Source of the DNA: Herbaspirillum sp. LeCh32-8
Lineage (GTDB): Bacteria; Pseudomonadota; Gammaproteobacteria; Burkholderiales; Burkholderiaceae_D
Length of the DNA: 64,000 nt
NCBI RefSeq assembly: GCF_017814915.1
Contig: NZ_JAGIPZ010000006.1
Span: 1-64,000 of the forward strand
Direction of reading: 5' to 3'
The first letter of the stretch is position 1. Each line of letters begins with the position of its first letter. The notes beneath the pieces are model-generated. The model saw only the letters and a list, made by a program, of their open reading frames with translations, ran no database searches and had not been told where the DNA came from. Below, one piece after another: positions 1 through 10,225 of the stretch. Both the position numbers and the translations under genes were made by a program.

Positions 1-174
1 CGTCAGCAGGGGGCGAACTATAGCAACGCCCCACACACCGCGCAAGTACTTTTTGAAAAATAAGCAAAATAATTTACTACCTCCACTGCCGCGCAGCCCG
101 GCAATCGACTGCAAACCCAGCACAGGCAAGGCGTGCAGCCTCAAGCAGAAAAACAAAAAACCAACTTCAAAAAC

Positions 175-207
175 AAAAGAGCCGTCCCTGGCGGGACGGC
201 TCTTTCT
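175..207. terminator. Bidirectional intrinsic terminator downstream of the BON-domain gene
   Basis: Perfect inverted repeat with arms AGAGCCGTCCC and GGGACGGCTCT around a 4-base loop. It has an A-rich left flank and a T-rich right flank, so it can stop transcription from either side. It lies about 70 bases past the stop of the minus-strand BON gene. Confidence 0.75.
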
Positions 208-278
208 ATATTCAGGCGCAATCAGGCGGACTCAACGAGCAATCCGCGCCCTTCCATTCGCTGCATTGCGCAGTGCAT

Positions 279-626
279 TCAACCGGCCTTCACGGTAAGA
301 TCGCTCTTCACGTCCTTTACGCCCTCAACACCGGCCGCCAGCTGCAATGCGTGCTGGCCGACCTCGGCGTTCGGCACTGCGCCCTTGAGCGTGACCACGC
401 CGTCCTTGGTGGTGACCTTGATCTTCATGGCGGAAACCTGCTTATCTTCCACCAGCGCAGCCTTGACCTTGGCAGTAATCACCGAGTCATCTATATAGGC
501 GCCGGCCTTCTGCGTCGTCTTCGGCGTATTGCTGCCGCCGGCGCTGTCTGCGGCCTGCACGGCCGGCGCGGCGGCGATGACGAAGGATGCAGCCAGCAGC
601 CTGGTGATGAGTTTCGACTTGTTCAT
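279..626 (-). CDS. BON-domain periplasmic protein (OsmY-like)
   Basis: A 115-residue protein with an N-terminal signal peptide (basic MNKSK start, hydrophobic core, cleavage near AVQA-AD at residues 22-26). One BON domain follows, roughly residues 40-113, with the usual pattern of an alpha helix over a small beta sheet: DDSVITAKVKAAL, then VTTKDGVVTLKGAV and VKDVKSDL. BON domains bind phospholipid membranes or are found in envelope-stress proteins such as OsmY. OsmY has two copies and this protein has one. The start is fixed by a strong AAGGAG ribosome site seven bases before the ATG. It appears monocistronic, with a terminator behind it. The family call is clear; the physiological role (osmotic or envelope stress) is inferred. 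Confidence 0.8.
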   Translation of the reverse strand: MNKSKLITRLLAASFVIAAAPAVQAADSAGGSNTPKTTQKAGAYIDDSVITAKVKAALVEDKQVSAMKIKVTTKDGVVTLKGAVPNAEVGQHALQLAAGVEGVKDVKSDLTVKAG

Positions 627-858
627 GGCAATCTCCTTATAGATAGAACAAAGAATCCATGACGCCGCGTGGACGACGTCTCCAGCCTCATATTCGCAAA
701 GCCTGTGCCAGCCGATGTTTTTTCCAATTATTTCAATGACTTAGCAACCGCCACAACGGCAACCAACACCACTGTCGAGTCGCCAACAGGGCGTTTTTGG
801 CGCCTTGAGGCGACATTCAGACGTGAGCTAAACGGCCAAGTCATTGATTCATAAGGAT

Positions 859-2232
<1,374 letters not shown>

Positions 2233-2283
2233 CGGGTCACCTGTTTCCTGTTCAGGAACGGGCCCGCTGGGAGATGGCGGATA

Positions 2284-2787
2284 TTACTTGCCGCCGGCCG
2301 GCAGGCTCCGTTCGATATTCTTGAGCGCCTCAAGCTTGTCGTTCAGCTGGTCGACCTTGCGCTGCGCTTCCTTGGCTTGCACCGAGGACTTCTCGGCGCT
2401 GTCAGCCACGCGACGCAGGTCGGAGTAATGCCCGACCAGAACCTGAACCAAAGGCTTGAGCTTCTCCGCTTCGACGCTGTTGTCCCCCATGACGTTCCAC
2501 AGTTGCGCTTCGGCCTTGGCCAAATCGATGGGATCGCGGGTCAGCGACAGCGCCATGGCGCGCCGCACGGTGTTGGAAGGGCTGGCCGGATAGCCGTTGA
2601 TACGCTGCAGTTCGCGCGCAAGCTCCGCCCCCGACAGCTTGCGCAGCTGGGCGTTGTACATCAGCAGCTCATCGATATTGCTGGGCGACTGGATCAGCTT
2701 GACGCTGGTGGTCGGCGCATCCGGCGACGGCGCGGCGCAGGCGGCCAACAACAGGCTCGATGCCAGGATCAGGATTTTATTTTTCAT
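2284..2787 (-). CDS. qseG: QseG-like outer-membrane lipoprotein
   Basis: A 167-residue lipoprotein: basic MKNK start, hydrophobic stretch and lipobox LAAC with the lipidated Cys near residue 18. The C-terminal third is helical and likely a short coiled coil (VQAKEAQRKVDQLNDKLEALKNIE). The start at 2787 is chosen because it yields a proper lipoprotein signal; it overlaps the end of the upstream kinase gene by 11 bases, indicating translational coupling. A longer reading from 3018 would run through the kinase coding region and is not credible. Its position between the kinase and the sigma-54 regulator matches qseG/yfhG, whose product binds and activates the QseE kinase from the outer membrane. 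Sequence similarity to QseG is weak by eye, so the name rests largely on context. Confidence 0.7.
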   Translation of the reverse strand: MKNKILILASSLLLAACAAPSPDAPTTSVKLIQSPSNIDELLMYNAQLRKLSGAELARELQRINGYPASPSNTVRRAMALSLTRDPIDLAKAEAQLWNVMGDNSVEAEKLKPLVQVLVGHYSDLRRVADSAEKSSVQAKEAQRKVDQLNDKLEALKNIERSLPAGGK

Positions 2788-4255
2788 CAGGCAACTCAAT
2801 ACGGAAATGCGACCCGCCCTCGCGCGGGACCAGATAAACCTTGCCGCTGTGCGCCTGCACATACTCGCGCACCACCGACAGGCCGATGCCGTTGCCGCGC
2901 CGGGCGCCCGGCGGCTGGTGCAGGCCCTGGTAGAACGGCTCGAAGATGCGGGAGGCGTCGGTCGGCGCCACGCCCGGGCCCTGGTCGATGCACTCGATGC
3001 GCACCATCCCCGGGGCATCGGACAGCAAGAAGCGGATGAAACCGCCCTGCGGACTGAAGCGCACGGCGTTGGACAGCAGATTGGCCAGGACGATCGCCAT
3101 CTTCTCAGGGTCGATCACCACCGTACGGGTGCTGCCTTCGATCTCCACCTTCAGTTCGCGCGCCAGCCATTGCAGGCGCTGATCGTCGATCACCTTGTGC
3201 AGCAGCGCGCGCAGGTCGACCGGCACCGGGTGGATGCGCTGGGCGTCGAAGGACACCTCGTTGTAGCGCAGCAGGTCCTCGATCTGGTTTTGCAGCGACA
3301 CGGTGTTCTGGCGCAGGATGCGCGCGATCTCGCGCTGGTTCTCGGAGAGCTCGCCGGCCACGCCGTCGTCCAGCAACGCCGCGCCTTCGCACAAGGCCGA
3401 CAGCGGCGTCTTCAGCTCATGCGACACATGGCGCAGGAAGCGCGACTTCTCCGCCTCCAGGTCGGCCAGGCGCTGGCGCAGCCAATCCAGCTGCTGGCCG
3501 ACGCGGCGGATGTCGGCCGGGCCGCGCACGTCGATGTGCTGATCAAAGCGATTGTCGCCCAGCCGGCTGATGGCGTGCTCCAGACGCGCCAGCGGACGCG
3601 ACAGCCACAGGCCGAAGCAAAACGCCAGCAGCACCGCCAACAGGATGGCGCCGACCACTTGCAGGGTCAGCATCTGGCGCTGCTGTTCCAGCGCATCCGA
3701 CAGGGCATTGTTGCGGCGGTCGACCTCGCGCCGGCTTTCCTGGGCCACACGCTCGTTCAACGCCGGCAGGCGGGCAAAGTCCTGGAAGGCCTTCAGCTGC
3801 TCGGCCTTGTCCTTGCGCGAATCGGACTCCAATACCGAGGCTGCTTCGTCGACATAGATGCTCCACTGCCCGAAGATCTCGCGCGGCGCCATCGGCAGCG
3901 AATCGCCCAGTTCGTTCAGGGCCTGCTTGGCCTGGTCGCGCGCCTCGATGAAACGGTCATGGAAAGCCGGGTCGTCCAGCACCAGGTACTGGCGCGCGCT
4001 GCGCTCCATGGCGACCGTGCGTTCGGCCAGGCGCTGCGCAGACTCGGTCAGCTGCACGGCCTGGCGCGCGGTCTCGCGGCTGTTCTTGGCCATCCGGTCC
4101 AAGGTGAACAGGGCGTGGATGGAGGTGCCGCTCAGCAGCGCCGCGATCAGCAGAAACGCGGCCAGCAGCAGTTGCCGGAACGACAAGCCGAGATAGGCCT
4201 GCGGCAGCGCCGGCGGTGCATTCAAATTGTGGGTGTGCTCGATGGCGTTCTGCAT
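2777..4255 (-). CDS. qseE: Sensor histidine kinase, QseE/GlrK family
   Basis: A 492-residue membrane kinase. Transmembrane helix 1 lies near residues 26-48 (LLLAAFLLIAALLSG), a periplasmic helical sensor domain spans about 49-190, and helix 2 (VVGAILLAVLLAFCFGLWL) lies near 195-215. A HAMP linker follows. The HisKA domain carries SHELKTP with the phospho-accepting His279. The HATPase_c domain contains the N box LLSNAVRFSP, the G1 box GPGVAP and the G2 box GNGIGLSVV. It is the first gene of the three-gene operon with the lipoprotein and the sigma-54 regulator, as in qseE-qseG-qseF. The signal it senses cannot be told from the sequence. Confidence 0.88.
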   Translation of the reverse strand: MQNAIEHTHNLNAPPALPQAYLGLSFRQLLLAAFLLIAALLSGTSIHALFTLDRMAKNSRETARQAVQLTESAQRLAERTVAMERSARQYLVLDDPAFHDRFIEARDQAKQALNELGDSLPMAPREIFGQWSIYVDEAASVLESDSRKDKAEQLKAFQDFARLPALNERVAQESRREVDRRNNALSDALEQQRQMLTLQVVGAILLAVLLAFCFGLWLSRPLARLEHAISRLGDNRFDQHIDVRGPADIRRVGQQLDWLRQRLADLEAEKSRFLRHVSHELKTPLSALCEGAALLDDGVAGELSENQREIARILRQNTVSLQNQIEDLLRYNEVSFDAQRIHPVPVDLRALLHKVIDDQRLQWLARELKVEIEGSTRTVVIDPEKMAIVLANLLSNAVRFSPQGGFIRFLLSDAPGMVRIECIDQGPGVAPTDASRIFEPFYQGLHQPPGARRGNGIGLSVVREYVQAHSGKVYLVPREGGSHFRIELPDEK

Positions 4256-4516
4256 GCGATTGATGTCAGTCCCTCAAGACTCTTTGACTCTTCAAAATCC
4301 GGGTGGCCATGCCCCCTCATGCCCATGCTTATATATAGTGCGCGCACCGCCTTGCCGCCGGGAAACCTCTTCTTGTTCTGATGATCGGTCCGGTCGGGCA
4401 AAATGAAACCACAGGGAAACATCGTGCGCGCGGGCTCCCATTGTAATCAAGATGAGCTTGGCGAAGAACCGTTATCGTCGCCCGTCCTGCAATAAAGGCG
4501 CCGCGCGCCCGCGACC

Positions 4517-5761
4517 TCAGGCTTGCGGGCCGACAAAGTCCAGCAGGGTCAGCGCCACCACCTTGGTAGCCTTCTTCAGGTCGTCCAGCGCCAGGTTCTC
4601 GTCGGCCTGCTTGGCGTTGGATTCCATCAGCGTACGCGGACCGGCGCCGAACAGCACCACCGGGATACCGTGCTCGCCGTACAAGCGGGCGTCGGTATAG
4701 AGCGCGGAGCCGTTGGTGCTCAAGGTCTCGCCCATCACCGACTGCGCGTTGCGCAGCAGGCTGTCGACCAGCTTTTCATGGCCCGGCAGCGGACGCAGCG
4801 CGCGCGCCAGCAACAGGCGGCGGATCTCCACCCGGATGCCCGGCAAGCCGGCCACCGCGTCTTCGATCAGCTTGCGCACGCCGGCCTCGACCTGCGCCGG
4901 ATCCTCTTCCGGAATCATGCGGCGGTCCATCTTCAGCACCACCTTGCCCGGCACCACGTTGGTATTGGTGCCGCCGTCGATGCGGCCGACGATCATGGTC
5001 GGGTGCGTGATGCCGGGAATGGCCGAGCTGATCTGCTTGAGGCCCGGCAGCGCGCCGTAGATCGCGTTGAGCACCGCGTTGGCCGCCTGCAAGGCGTCGT
5101 GCCCGGTCTCGGGCATGGAGCCGTGGGTGGCACGACCATGCACGGTCACCTCGAACTGCAGGCAGGCGTTATGGGCGGTCACCACGTTGTAGCTGAAGCC
5201 GGCAGCCAGCACGTAGTCGGGCTTGGTCAGCTTCTGCTCCAGCAGCCAGCCCGGGCCGAGCAGGCCGCCGAATTCCTCGTCATAGGTGAAATGCAATTCC
5301 AGCGCGCCGCGCAGGTCGGCGCCCAGCGCTTCCAGCGCGCGCACCGCAAAGATGTAGCTGGCAAAGTCGCTCTTGGAGACCGCCGCCGCGCGGCCATAGA
5401 TGCGGCCGTCGGCAATCTCGCCGCCATACGGATCATGGCGCCAGCCTTCGCCCGGGGGCACCACGTCGCCGTGCGCATTGAGCGCCACGGTCGGGCCGCC
5501 GGCCGCATAGGCGCGGCGCACGATCAGGTTGGTGATGCTCTGCATGCCGTAGTCGGTCACCTGCTGTTGCGGCACCGCATGCTTCTCGGCGTGCCAGCCC
5601 CAGGTCCGGACCAACTCGGCCACTGCGTCCGCATGCGGCGCGTTGTTGCCCGGCGGGGTGTCGGTGGGGATGCGGATCAGTTGCTGCAGCACGCCCACTT
5701 CCTCATCGAAATGCTGATCGATCCATGCGCACAGGCGCTCCGACAACTGCTGTTTGGACAT
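4517..5761 (-). CDS. M20-family metallopeptidase/deacylase (ArgE/DapE-related)
   Basis: A 414-residue cytosolic zinc amidohydrolase of the M20 family. The first metal-ligand motif NAHGDVVP holds H97, and DEE at 161-163 supplies the catalytic Glu and a ligand. The dimerisation-domain motif HGRATHGSMPETG is present. The usual G-x-G-A-x-D-M-K-G segment with the metal-bridging Asp reads GRAAAVSKSDF here (residues 123-133), a variant I recall from a subgroup of this family. It is transcribed alone, divergent from the exporter gene at 5983, with a 261-base gap to qseE. The substrate (an N-acyl amino acid or dipeptide) cannot be assigned. Confidence 0.78.
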   Translation of the reverse strand: MSKQQLSERLCAWIDQHFDEEVGVLQQLIRIPTDTPPGNNAPHADAVAELVRTWGWHAEKHAVPQQQVTDYGMQSITNLIVRRAYAAGGPTVALNAHGDVVPPGEGWRHDPYGGEIADGRIYGRAAAVSKSDFASYIFAVRALEALGADLRGALELHFTYDEEFGGLLGPGWLLEQKLTKPDYVLAAGFSYNVVTAHNACLQFEVTVHGRATHGSMPETGHDALQAANAVLNAIYGALPGLKQISSAIPGITHPTMIVGRIDGGTNTNVVPGKVVLKMDRRMIPEEDPAQVEAGVRKLIEDAVAGLPGIRVEIRRLLLARALRPLPGHEKLVDSLLRNAQSVMGETLSTNGSALYTDARLYGEHGIPVVLFGAGPRTLMESNAKQADENLALDDLKKATKVVALTLLDFVGPQA

Positions 5762-5982
5762 GCTGCGACTCCGTCATCAAGGCGCGCCGGCCGCGCCGAC
5801 GCAAACCGCCATCATAGCGCACCGTACCGGCGGCCGGACAGCGGCCAGCAGAGGCGGCGTTTCCCCGCTATGATGGAACGCCGGCCACCCACCCCTGGGT
5901 GGCCCTATATATATAAGCGACGGATCCTGCCCGCGACAGGCTGCACGGCAGGCGTACCGATCGCGCTACCTCGCTGAAGACC

Positions 5983-7416
5983 ATGTCATCCCTGCCCGCA
6001 TCCTCCGGCGACGCCGCCGCCCCGCCGAACCACCATATCGTCATCGCCGGCGAGGGTCTGCCGCCCGAGCAACGCGGCCGCGCCATCCTGGCGCTGGCGA
6101 TCGCCGTCGGCCTGGCCACGCTGGACACCGCCATCGCCAACACTGCGCTGCCGGCCATGGCGCTGGACCTGAACACCACCCCGGCGGCGTCGGTATGGAT
6201 CGTTACCGCCTACCAGCTGGCGATGATGGTGGCGTTGCTGCCGCTGGCGGCGCTGGGCGAGATCATCGGCTATCGCCGCATCTACATCTGGGGCCTGGTG
6301 CTGTTCACCGCCGCCTCGCTGCTGTGCGCGGTAGCTTGGTCGCTGCCTACACTGGTGGTCGCGCGCTTCCTGCAGGGGCTGGGCGGGGCCGGCATCATGA
6401 GCGTCAACACCGCGCTGATCCGCTTCATCTACCCCACCCGCTCGCTGGGCCGCGGCGTCGGCCTCAATACCCTGATCGTGGCGATCGCCTTCACAGTCGG
6501 CCCCAGCGTCGCCTCGGCGATCCTGGCCATCGCGCCCTGGCCGTGGCTGTTCGCGGTCAACGTGCCGCTGGGCATCATCGCCATCGTGCTGGCGCTGCCC
6601 TCGCTGCCGCATACTGCATTGTCCAAGCATGCCTTCGACGTGCGCAGCGCGCTGCTCAATGCCGCCACCTTTGGGCTGCTGATCCTAGCCATCGGCGAAG
6701 GCGCGCATCAGGCCGAGGCCAGCGTAGTCGGGCTGGAGCTGGGCGCGGCCGTGGTGTGCGGCCTGCTGCTGCTCAAGCGCGAACTGGCGCATCCGGCGCC
6801 GATGCTGCCGGTCGACCTGTTCCGCCATCCGATGTTCTCGCTGTCGACGGTGACGGCGGTGTGTTCCTTCGCGGCGCAAGGCCTGGCCTTCGTCTCGCTG
6901 CCCTTCTTCTTCCACCACGACCTCGGCCGCAGCCAGGTCGAAATCGGCCTCTTGATGACACCATGGCCGGTGGCCGTGGCCATCATGGCGCCGATCGCCG
7001 GTCGCCTGTCCGACCATTACCCGGTCGGCATCCTGGGCGGCGTCGGTCTGGCCTTGCTGTGCACCGGCCTGCTGTCGATGACCTTCATGCCGGCCGCGCC
7101 CAGCGTATGGGAGATCAGCTGGCGCATGTTGGTGTGCGGCATGGGTTTCGGCTTCTTCCAGTCGCCCAACCTCAAGGCGCTGATGACCAGCGCCCCGGCC
7201 CATCGCAGCGGCGGCGCCTCCGGTATCGTCGCCACCGCGCGCCTGCTGGGGCAAAGTATCGGCGCATCGCTGGTGGCGCTGTGTTTCAATCTCTCCGAGG
7301 CACACGGCTCACGCTTCGCCCTGGGCTGCGGCGCGGCCTTCGCCGGCATGGCCTGCATCGCCAGCTTCCTGCGTTTGCTGACCAGCAACCCCTACGCGCC
7401 GCCGCTGAAAAAATAG
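5983..7416 (+). CDS. MFS drug exporter, DHA2 (14-helix, EmrB/QacA) family
   Basis: A 477-residue integral membrane protein with 13-14 hydrophobic segments. LDTAIANTALPAMALDL in helix 1 is the DHA2 signature with its acidic residue. The motif-A region LGEIIGYRRIYIWG lies between helices 2 and 3, and the motif-C-like region LIVAIAFTVGPSVASAI follows. These pumps use the proton gradient to expel hydrophobic or cationic drugs. The N-terminal ~40 residues are hydrophilic and rich in Ala and Pro. No periplasmic adaptor or outer-membrane channel gene is adjacent, so it probably works alone. A strong hairpin follows at 7444. No clear ribosome site precedes the ATG. Confidence 0.85.
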   Translation: MSSLPASSGDAAAPPNHHIVIAGEGLPPEQRGRAILALAIAVGLATLDTAIANTALPAMALDLNTTPAASVWIVTAYQLAMMVALLPLAALGEIIGYRRIYIWGLVLFTAASLLCAVAWSLPTLVVARFLQGLGGAGIMSVNTALIRFIYPTRSLGRGVGLNTLIVAIAFTVGPSVASAILAIAPWPWLFAVNVPLGIIAIVLALPSLPHTALSKHAFDVRSALLNAATFGLLILAIGEGAHQAEASVVGLELGAAVVCGLLLLKRELAHPAPMLPVDLFRHPMFSLSTVTAVCSFAAQGLAFVSLPFFFHHDLGRSQVEIGLLMTPWPVAVAIMAPIAGRLSDHYPVGILGGVGLALLCTGLLSMTFMPAAPSVWEISWRMLVCGMGFGFFQSPNLKALMTSAPAHRSGGASGIVATARLLGQSIGASLVALCFNLSEAHGSRFALGCGAAFAGMACIASFLRLLTSNPYAPPLKK

Positions 7417-7774
7417 ACGCGAGGCGAAAACCTTCCAGCAGCGCAACGGCGACCTCAATGGTCGCCGTTGTATTTTGCCCTGACGAAATGCTGACGACAG
7501 CTCGGAAGATCCTCATTACGCGCAAACAATCCGGCTGAAATTTCCATGCATAAATTTTTGTCTGCGCGAATGAAAAATATAGTCGCCGATGAGACGTTTC
7601 GGCTCTCTCAACTAAAAAACATTCTGCTACGATGAAAACGCTGCCTTACATCCGTCAGGGAAAATCGGCGTAGTGGCAGGAATGTGTAAATAAGGAAGCG
7701 GCGTCTATTTCATCGGGGAAATCGAACCGGTTTTCGGAGTTCAAGTACCACCAGACAAAGATCTGGAATTCGAT
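7417..7774. other. Intergenic region between the DHA2 exporter and the HD-GYP gene
   Basis: A 358-base gap without a credible gene. It holds the exporter terminator at 7444-7476 and, from about 7530 onward, an AT-richer stretch (ATTTTTGTCTGCGCG, AAAAATATAGTCGCC) that is the likely promoter region of the HD-GYP gene. No individual promoter can be fixed by eye. Confidence 0.5.
7444..7476 (+). terminator. Intrinsic terminator of the DHA2 exporter gene
   Basis: Perfect 11-base inverted repeat CAACGGCGACC / GGTCGCCGTTG with a TCAAT loop, followed by TATTTTG. It lies 28 bases after the exporter stop codon. Confidence 0.8.
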
Positions 7775-8998
7775 ATGTTGAAATCAATCGCCACCGAACA
7801 ATTACGCTTGGGCATGTACGTCCACTCCATACCCGGAGCCTGGATCAACCATCCCTTCTGGCGCAAGTCATTCAAGCTCGACAGCTTTGAAGACTTGCAG
7901 ACGCTGCGCGCCAGTCCCATCCGTGAAATCCTGATCGATACCGCCAAGGGGCGCGATGTAGCCCCCGAGCTCGTTGGCGAGGACGCCGAAGAACCAGGCG
8001 ACGGCGCCCCTGAAGCAGCCTCCGCCGCTCCCGCTGTACACGGCTCGGCGCCGCGCGCCAAGAGCGTGCGCACCGACACGGCGGTCGAGCGCGAACACGC
8101 CGCGCGCATCATCTCCTCCTCCAAGTCCACCGTGCTCAATATGTTCTCCGAAGCGCGCATGGGCAAGGCGGTGGACGTCAAGGATGCCGCCGAGCTGGTC
8201 ACCGAAATCACCTCATCGGTCTCGCGCAATGCCGACGCACTGATCAGCCTGGCGCGCCTGAAGACCACCGACGACTACACCTACATGCACTCGGTAGCTG
8301 TGTGCGCGATGATGATCTCGCTGGCCAACCAGCTCGGCATGTCGCATGAGCAAACCAAGCAGGCGGGCATGGCCGGGCTGCTGCACGACGTCGGCAAGAT
8401 GTCGGTGCCGCTGGACATCCTCAACAAACCCGCCAAGCTGACCGAAGAAGAATTCGCCTCGGTGCGCTCGCACACCGTAGCCGGGCACGGCATCCTCAAG
8501 CAGATCGAAGGCATCGGCCAGGCGGCGCTGGATGTGTCGCTGCATCATCACGAGAAGGTCGACGGCAGCGGTTATCCGTTCAACCTCAAGTCCGACCAGA
8601 TCTCCATCATGGCCAAGATGGGTGCGGTGTGCGACGTGTACGACGCCATCACCTCCAACCGTCCGTACAAGGCCGGCTGGGATCCGGCGCGCTCGATCCG
8701 CCACATGGCCGGCAGCGCCGGCCACTTCGACCCCAAGACCATGGAAGCCTTCGTCAAGGCGATCGGCATCTACCCCACAGGCTCCTGCGTACTGATGCAG
8801 TCGGGCCGCCTGGGCGTGGTGGTGGACCAGCGTCCCGACCACCTGCTGACGCCGCGCGTGAAAGTGTTCTACTCCACCACCAGCAAGATGCCGCTCAAGA
8901 CCGAGGTGGTGGATCTGGCGCACGCCAGCGACAAGATCGTGGCTTATGCCGACCACACCAAATGGGGTATCCGCAGCCTGCCGTCGCTGGATCTGTGA
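7775..8998 (+). CDS. HD-GYP cyclic-di-GMP phosphodiesterase with N-terminal DUF3391
   Basis: A 407-residue cytosolic protein. The N-terminal segment (residues 1-65, LRLGMYVHSIPGAWINHPFW) matches the DUF3391 domain often fused to HD-GYP proteins. An Ala/Pro/Glu-rich linker runs from about 65 to 105. The HD-GYP domain spans about 150-335: HD pair H204-D205 in LLHDVGK, HHE at 258-260 and GSGYP at 264-268, so the catalytic set is complete. Such enzymes hydrolyse c-di-GMP to pGpG or GMP and favour motility over biofilm. It is transcribed alone, convergent with the BLUF gene, with a shared terminator between them. I place the start at the ATG at 7775 because DUF3391 begins right after it; no strong ribosome site is visible. 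Confidence 0.88.
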   Translation: MLKSIATEQLRLGMYVHSIPGAWINHPFWRKSFKLDSFEDLQTLRASPIREILIDTAKGRDVAPELVGEDAEEPGDGAPEAASAAPAVHGSAPRAKSVRTDTAVEREHAARIISSSKSTVLNMFSEARMGKAVDVKDAAELVTEITSSVSRNADALISLARLKTTDDYTYMHSVAVCAMMISLANQLGMSHEQTKQAGMAGLLHDVGKMSVPLDILNKPAKLTEEEFASVRSHTVAGHGILKQIEGIGQAALDVSLHHHEKVDGSGYPFNLKSDQISIMAKMGAVCDVYDAITSNRPYKAGWDPARSIRHMAGSAGHFDPKTMEAFVKAIGIYPTGSCVLMQSGRLGVVVDQRPDHLLTPRVKVFYSTTSKMPLKTEVVDLAHASDKIVAYADHTKWGIRSLPSLDL

Positions 8999-9040
8999 AG
9001 GAATCGGCGGCAAGGGTGTCCGCCGGAACAACTTGAAAGA

Positions 9041-9067
9041 AAAACGGCGCCGCAACGGCGCCGTTTT
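9041..9067. terminator. Bidirectional terminator between the HD-GYP and BLUF genes
   Basis: Perfect inverted repeat AAAACGGCGCCG / CGGCGCCGTTTT with a three-base loop, A-tract on the left and T-tract on the right. It sits between two convergent genes and can serve both. Confidence 0.85.
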
Positions 9068-9071
9068 CACG

Positions 9072-9497
9072 TCAGTCACGCTGCGCAAAGGCAGCGGTCG
9101 ACGCCAGTTCGTTCAACAGCGCCACGGTGGCGCAATTAGAAACCAGGTAAGGGTTCAGTTCGCCGCAAACCGAATACTTCAGCAGCAGCGAACGGTTGAT
9201 CTTGTCCAACCGGATCTTGCCCATGGTCCACGACGAATACTGGCGCTCGTCGATCGACTCATACGCCAGCAGCACCAGGTCGTGGTGACGCTCGTCGCGC
9301 TGCAGGCTGCCGTAGATGCGGTTGACCTGATCACGCCCGCCTTCGAGCACCTGCACGAAGATGCTGTCGCTGTAGCACAGCACGCCGGTGATGCCCTGGC
9401 CGGGATTGTTCTTGCGCGCGCTGGCCAGGATGCTGTCGATCACTTCGCTGGAAATGGGCACGCGCGCACGGCTTGCATAGATCAGACGGACCAGCAT
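9072..9497 (-). CDS. BLUF-domain blue-light photoreceptor (FAD)
   Basis: A 141-residue protein that is a BLUF domain (residues 1-95) plus a short helical C-terminus. All flavin-pocket residues are present at the canonical spacing: Tyr7, Asn31, Gln49, Trp90 and Met92. They match AppA Tyr21, Asn45, Gln63, Trp104 and Met106 position by position, so it should be photoactive. There is no fused EAL, cyclase or transcription-factor domain, so it must act through a partner. Its ATG lies two bases after the stop of folE on the same strand, making a two-gene operon. An HD-GYP c-di-GMP enzyme is convergent on the other side. The partner and output are unknown; single-domain BLUF proteins can act by protein-protein contact. 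Confidence 0.92.
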   Translation of the reverse strand: MLVRLIYASRARVPISSEVIDSILASARKNNPGQGITGVLCYSDSIFVQVLEGGRDQVNRIYGSLQRDERHHDLVLLAYESIDERQYSSWTMGKIRLDKINRSLLLKYSVCGELNPYLVSNCATVALLNELASTAAFAQRD

Positions 9498-9499
9498 GA

Positions 9500-10225
9500 T
9501 TAACCTCGTTGACGGTGGGAAATCAGCGCCAGGAATTCACGGCGCAGGTTGGCGTCGCGCAGGAACGAGCCGCGCATGACGCTGTTGATCATCTTCGATT
9601 CCATGTCCTTCACGCCGCGCCAGTGCATGCAGAAGTGATCGGCCTCCATCACGATGGCCAGGCCGTCCGGCTGCAGCTTCTGCATCAGCAGGTCGGCCGC
9701 CTGCGAGACCGCCTCTTCCTGGATCTGCGGGCGGCTCATCACCCACTCCAAGAGGCGCGCGTACTTGGACAGGCCGATCAGGTTGGAATGCTCGTTGGGC
9801 ATCACGCCGACCCATACCTTGCCCATGATCGGGCACAGGTGGTGCGAGCAGGCGCTGCGCACGGTGATGGGACCGACGATCATCAGCTCGTTCAGGCGCT
9901 CGATGTTGGGAAATTCAGTGACCGGCGGCTCGGCCTGGTAGCGGCCGCGGAAGACCTCGTTCAGGTACATCTTGGCCACGCGCTTGGCGGTGTCCTGGGT
10001 GTTATGGTCGCTCTCGACGTCGATCACCAGGCTCTCCAGCACGATGGCCAGCTTGCTCTGGACTTCCGCCTGCAGCTCGGCCAGCTCGCCCTCCTCGATG
10101 AAGGCGGAGATGTTGTCGTTGGCGTGGAAGCGCACGCCGGCGGCCTTGATGCGCGCGCGGATGCGGGCCGAGACCAGCTGCTCGTGGACGCTGGGCGCGC
10201 CGGTCGGGTCTTTTTGTGTTGCCAT
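9500..10225 (-). CDS. folE: GTP cyclohydrolase I (type IA)
   Basis: Converts GTP to 7,8-dihydroneopterin triphosphate, the first step of tetrahydrofolate and pterin synthesis. A 241-residue reading. The zinc site CSHHLCP gives Cys126 and His129, and HFCMHWRGV gives Cys199, all at family spacing. The family signatures GKVWVGVMP and SKYARLLEW are also present. The N-terminus carries about 30 extra residues compared with short enzymes. I start at the ATG at 10225 (MATQKD); an in-frame ATG at 10279 would add 18 Pro/Ala-rich residues and cannot be excluded, as neither has a strong ribosome site. It is the first gene of an operon with the BLUF photoreceptor. Confidence 0.92.
   Translation of the reverse strand: MATQKDPTGAPSVHEQLVSARIRARIKAAGVRFHANDNISAFIEEGELAELQAEVQSKLAIVLESLVIDVESDHNTQDTAKRVAKMYLNEVFRGRYQAEPPVTEFPNIERLNELMIVGPITVRSACSHHLCPIMGKVWVGVMPNEHSNLIGLSKYARLLEWVMSRPQIQEEAVSQAADLLMQKLQPDGLAIVMEADHFCMHWRGVKDMESKMINSVMRGSFLRDANLRREFLALISHRQRG

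Noticed and set aside
2284-3018. A longer QseG reading from 3018
   Set aside because: It would extend over the kinase coding region and give an Arg/Ala-rich tail with no lipoprotein signal at the start.
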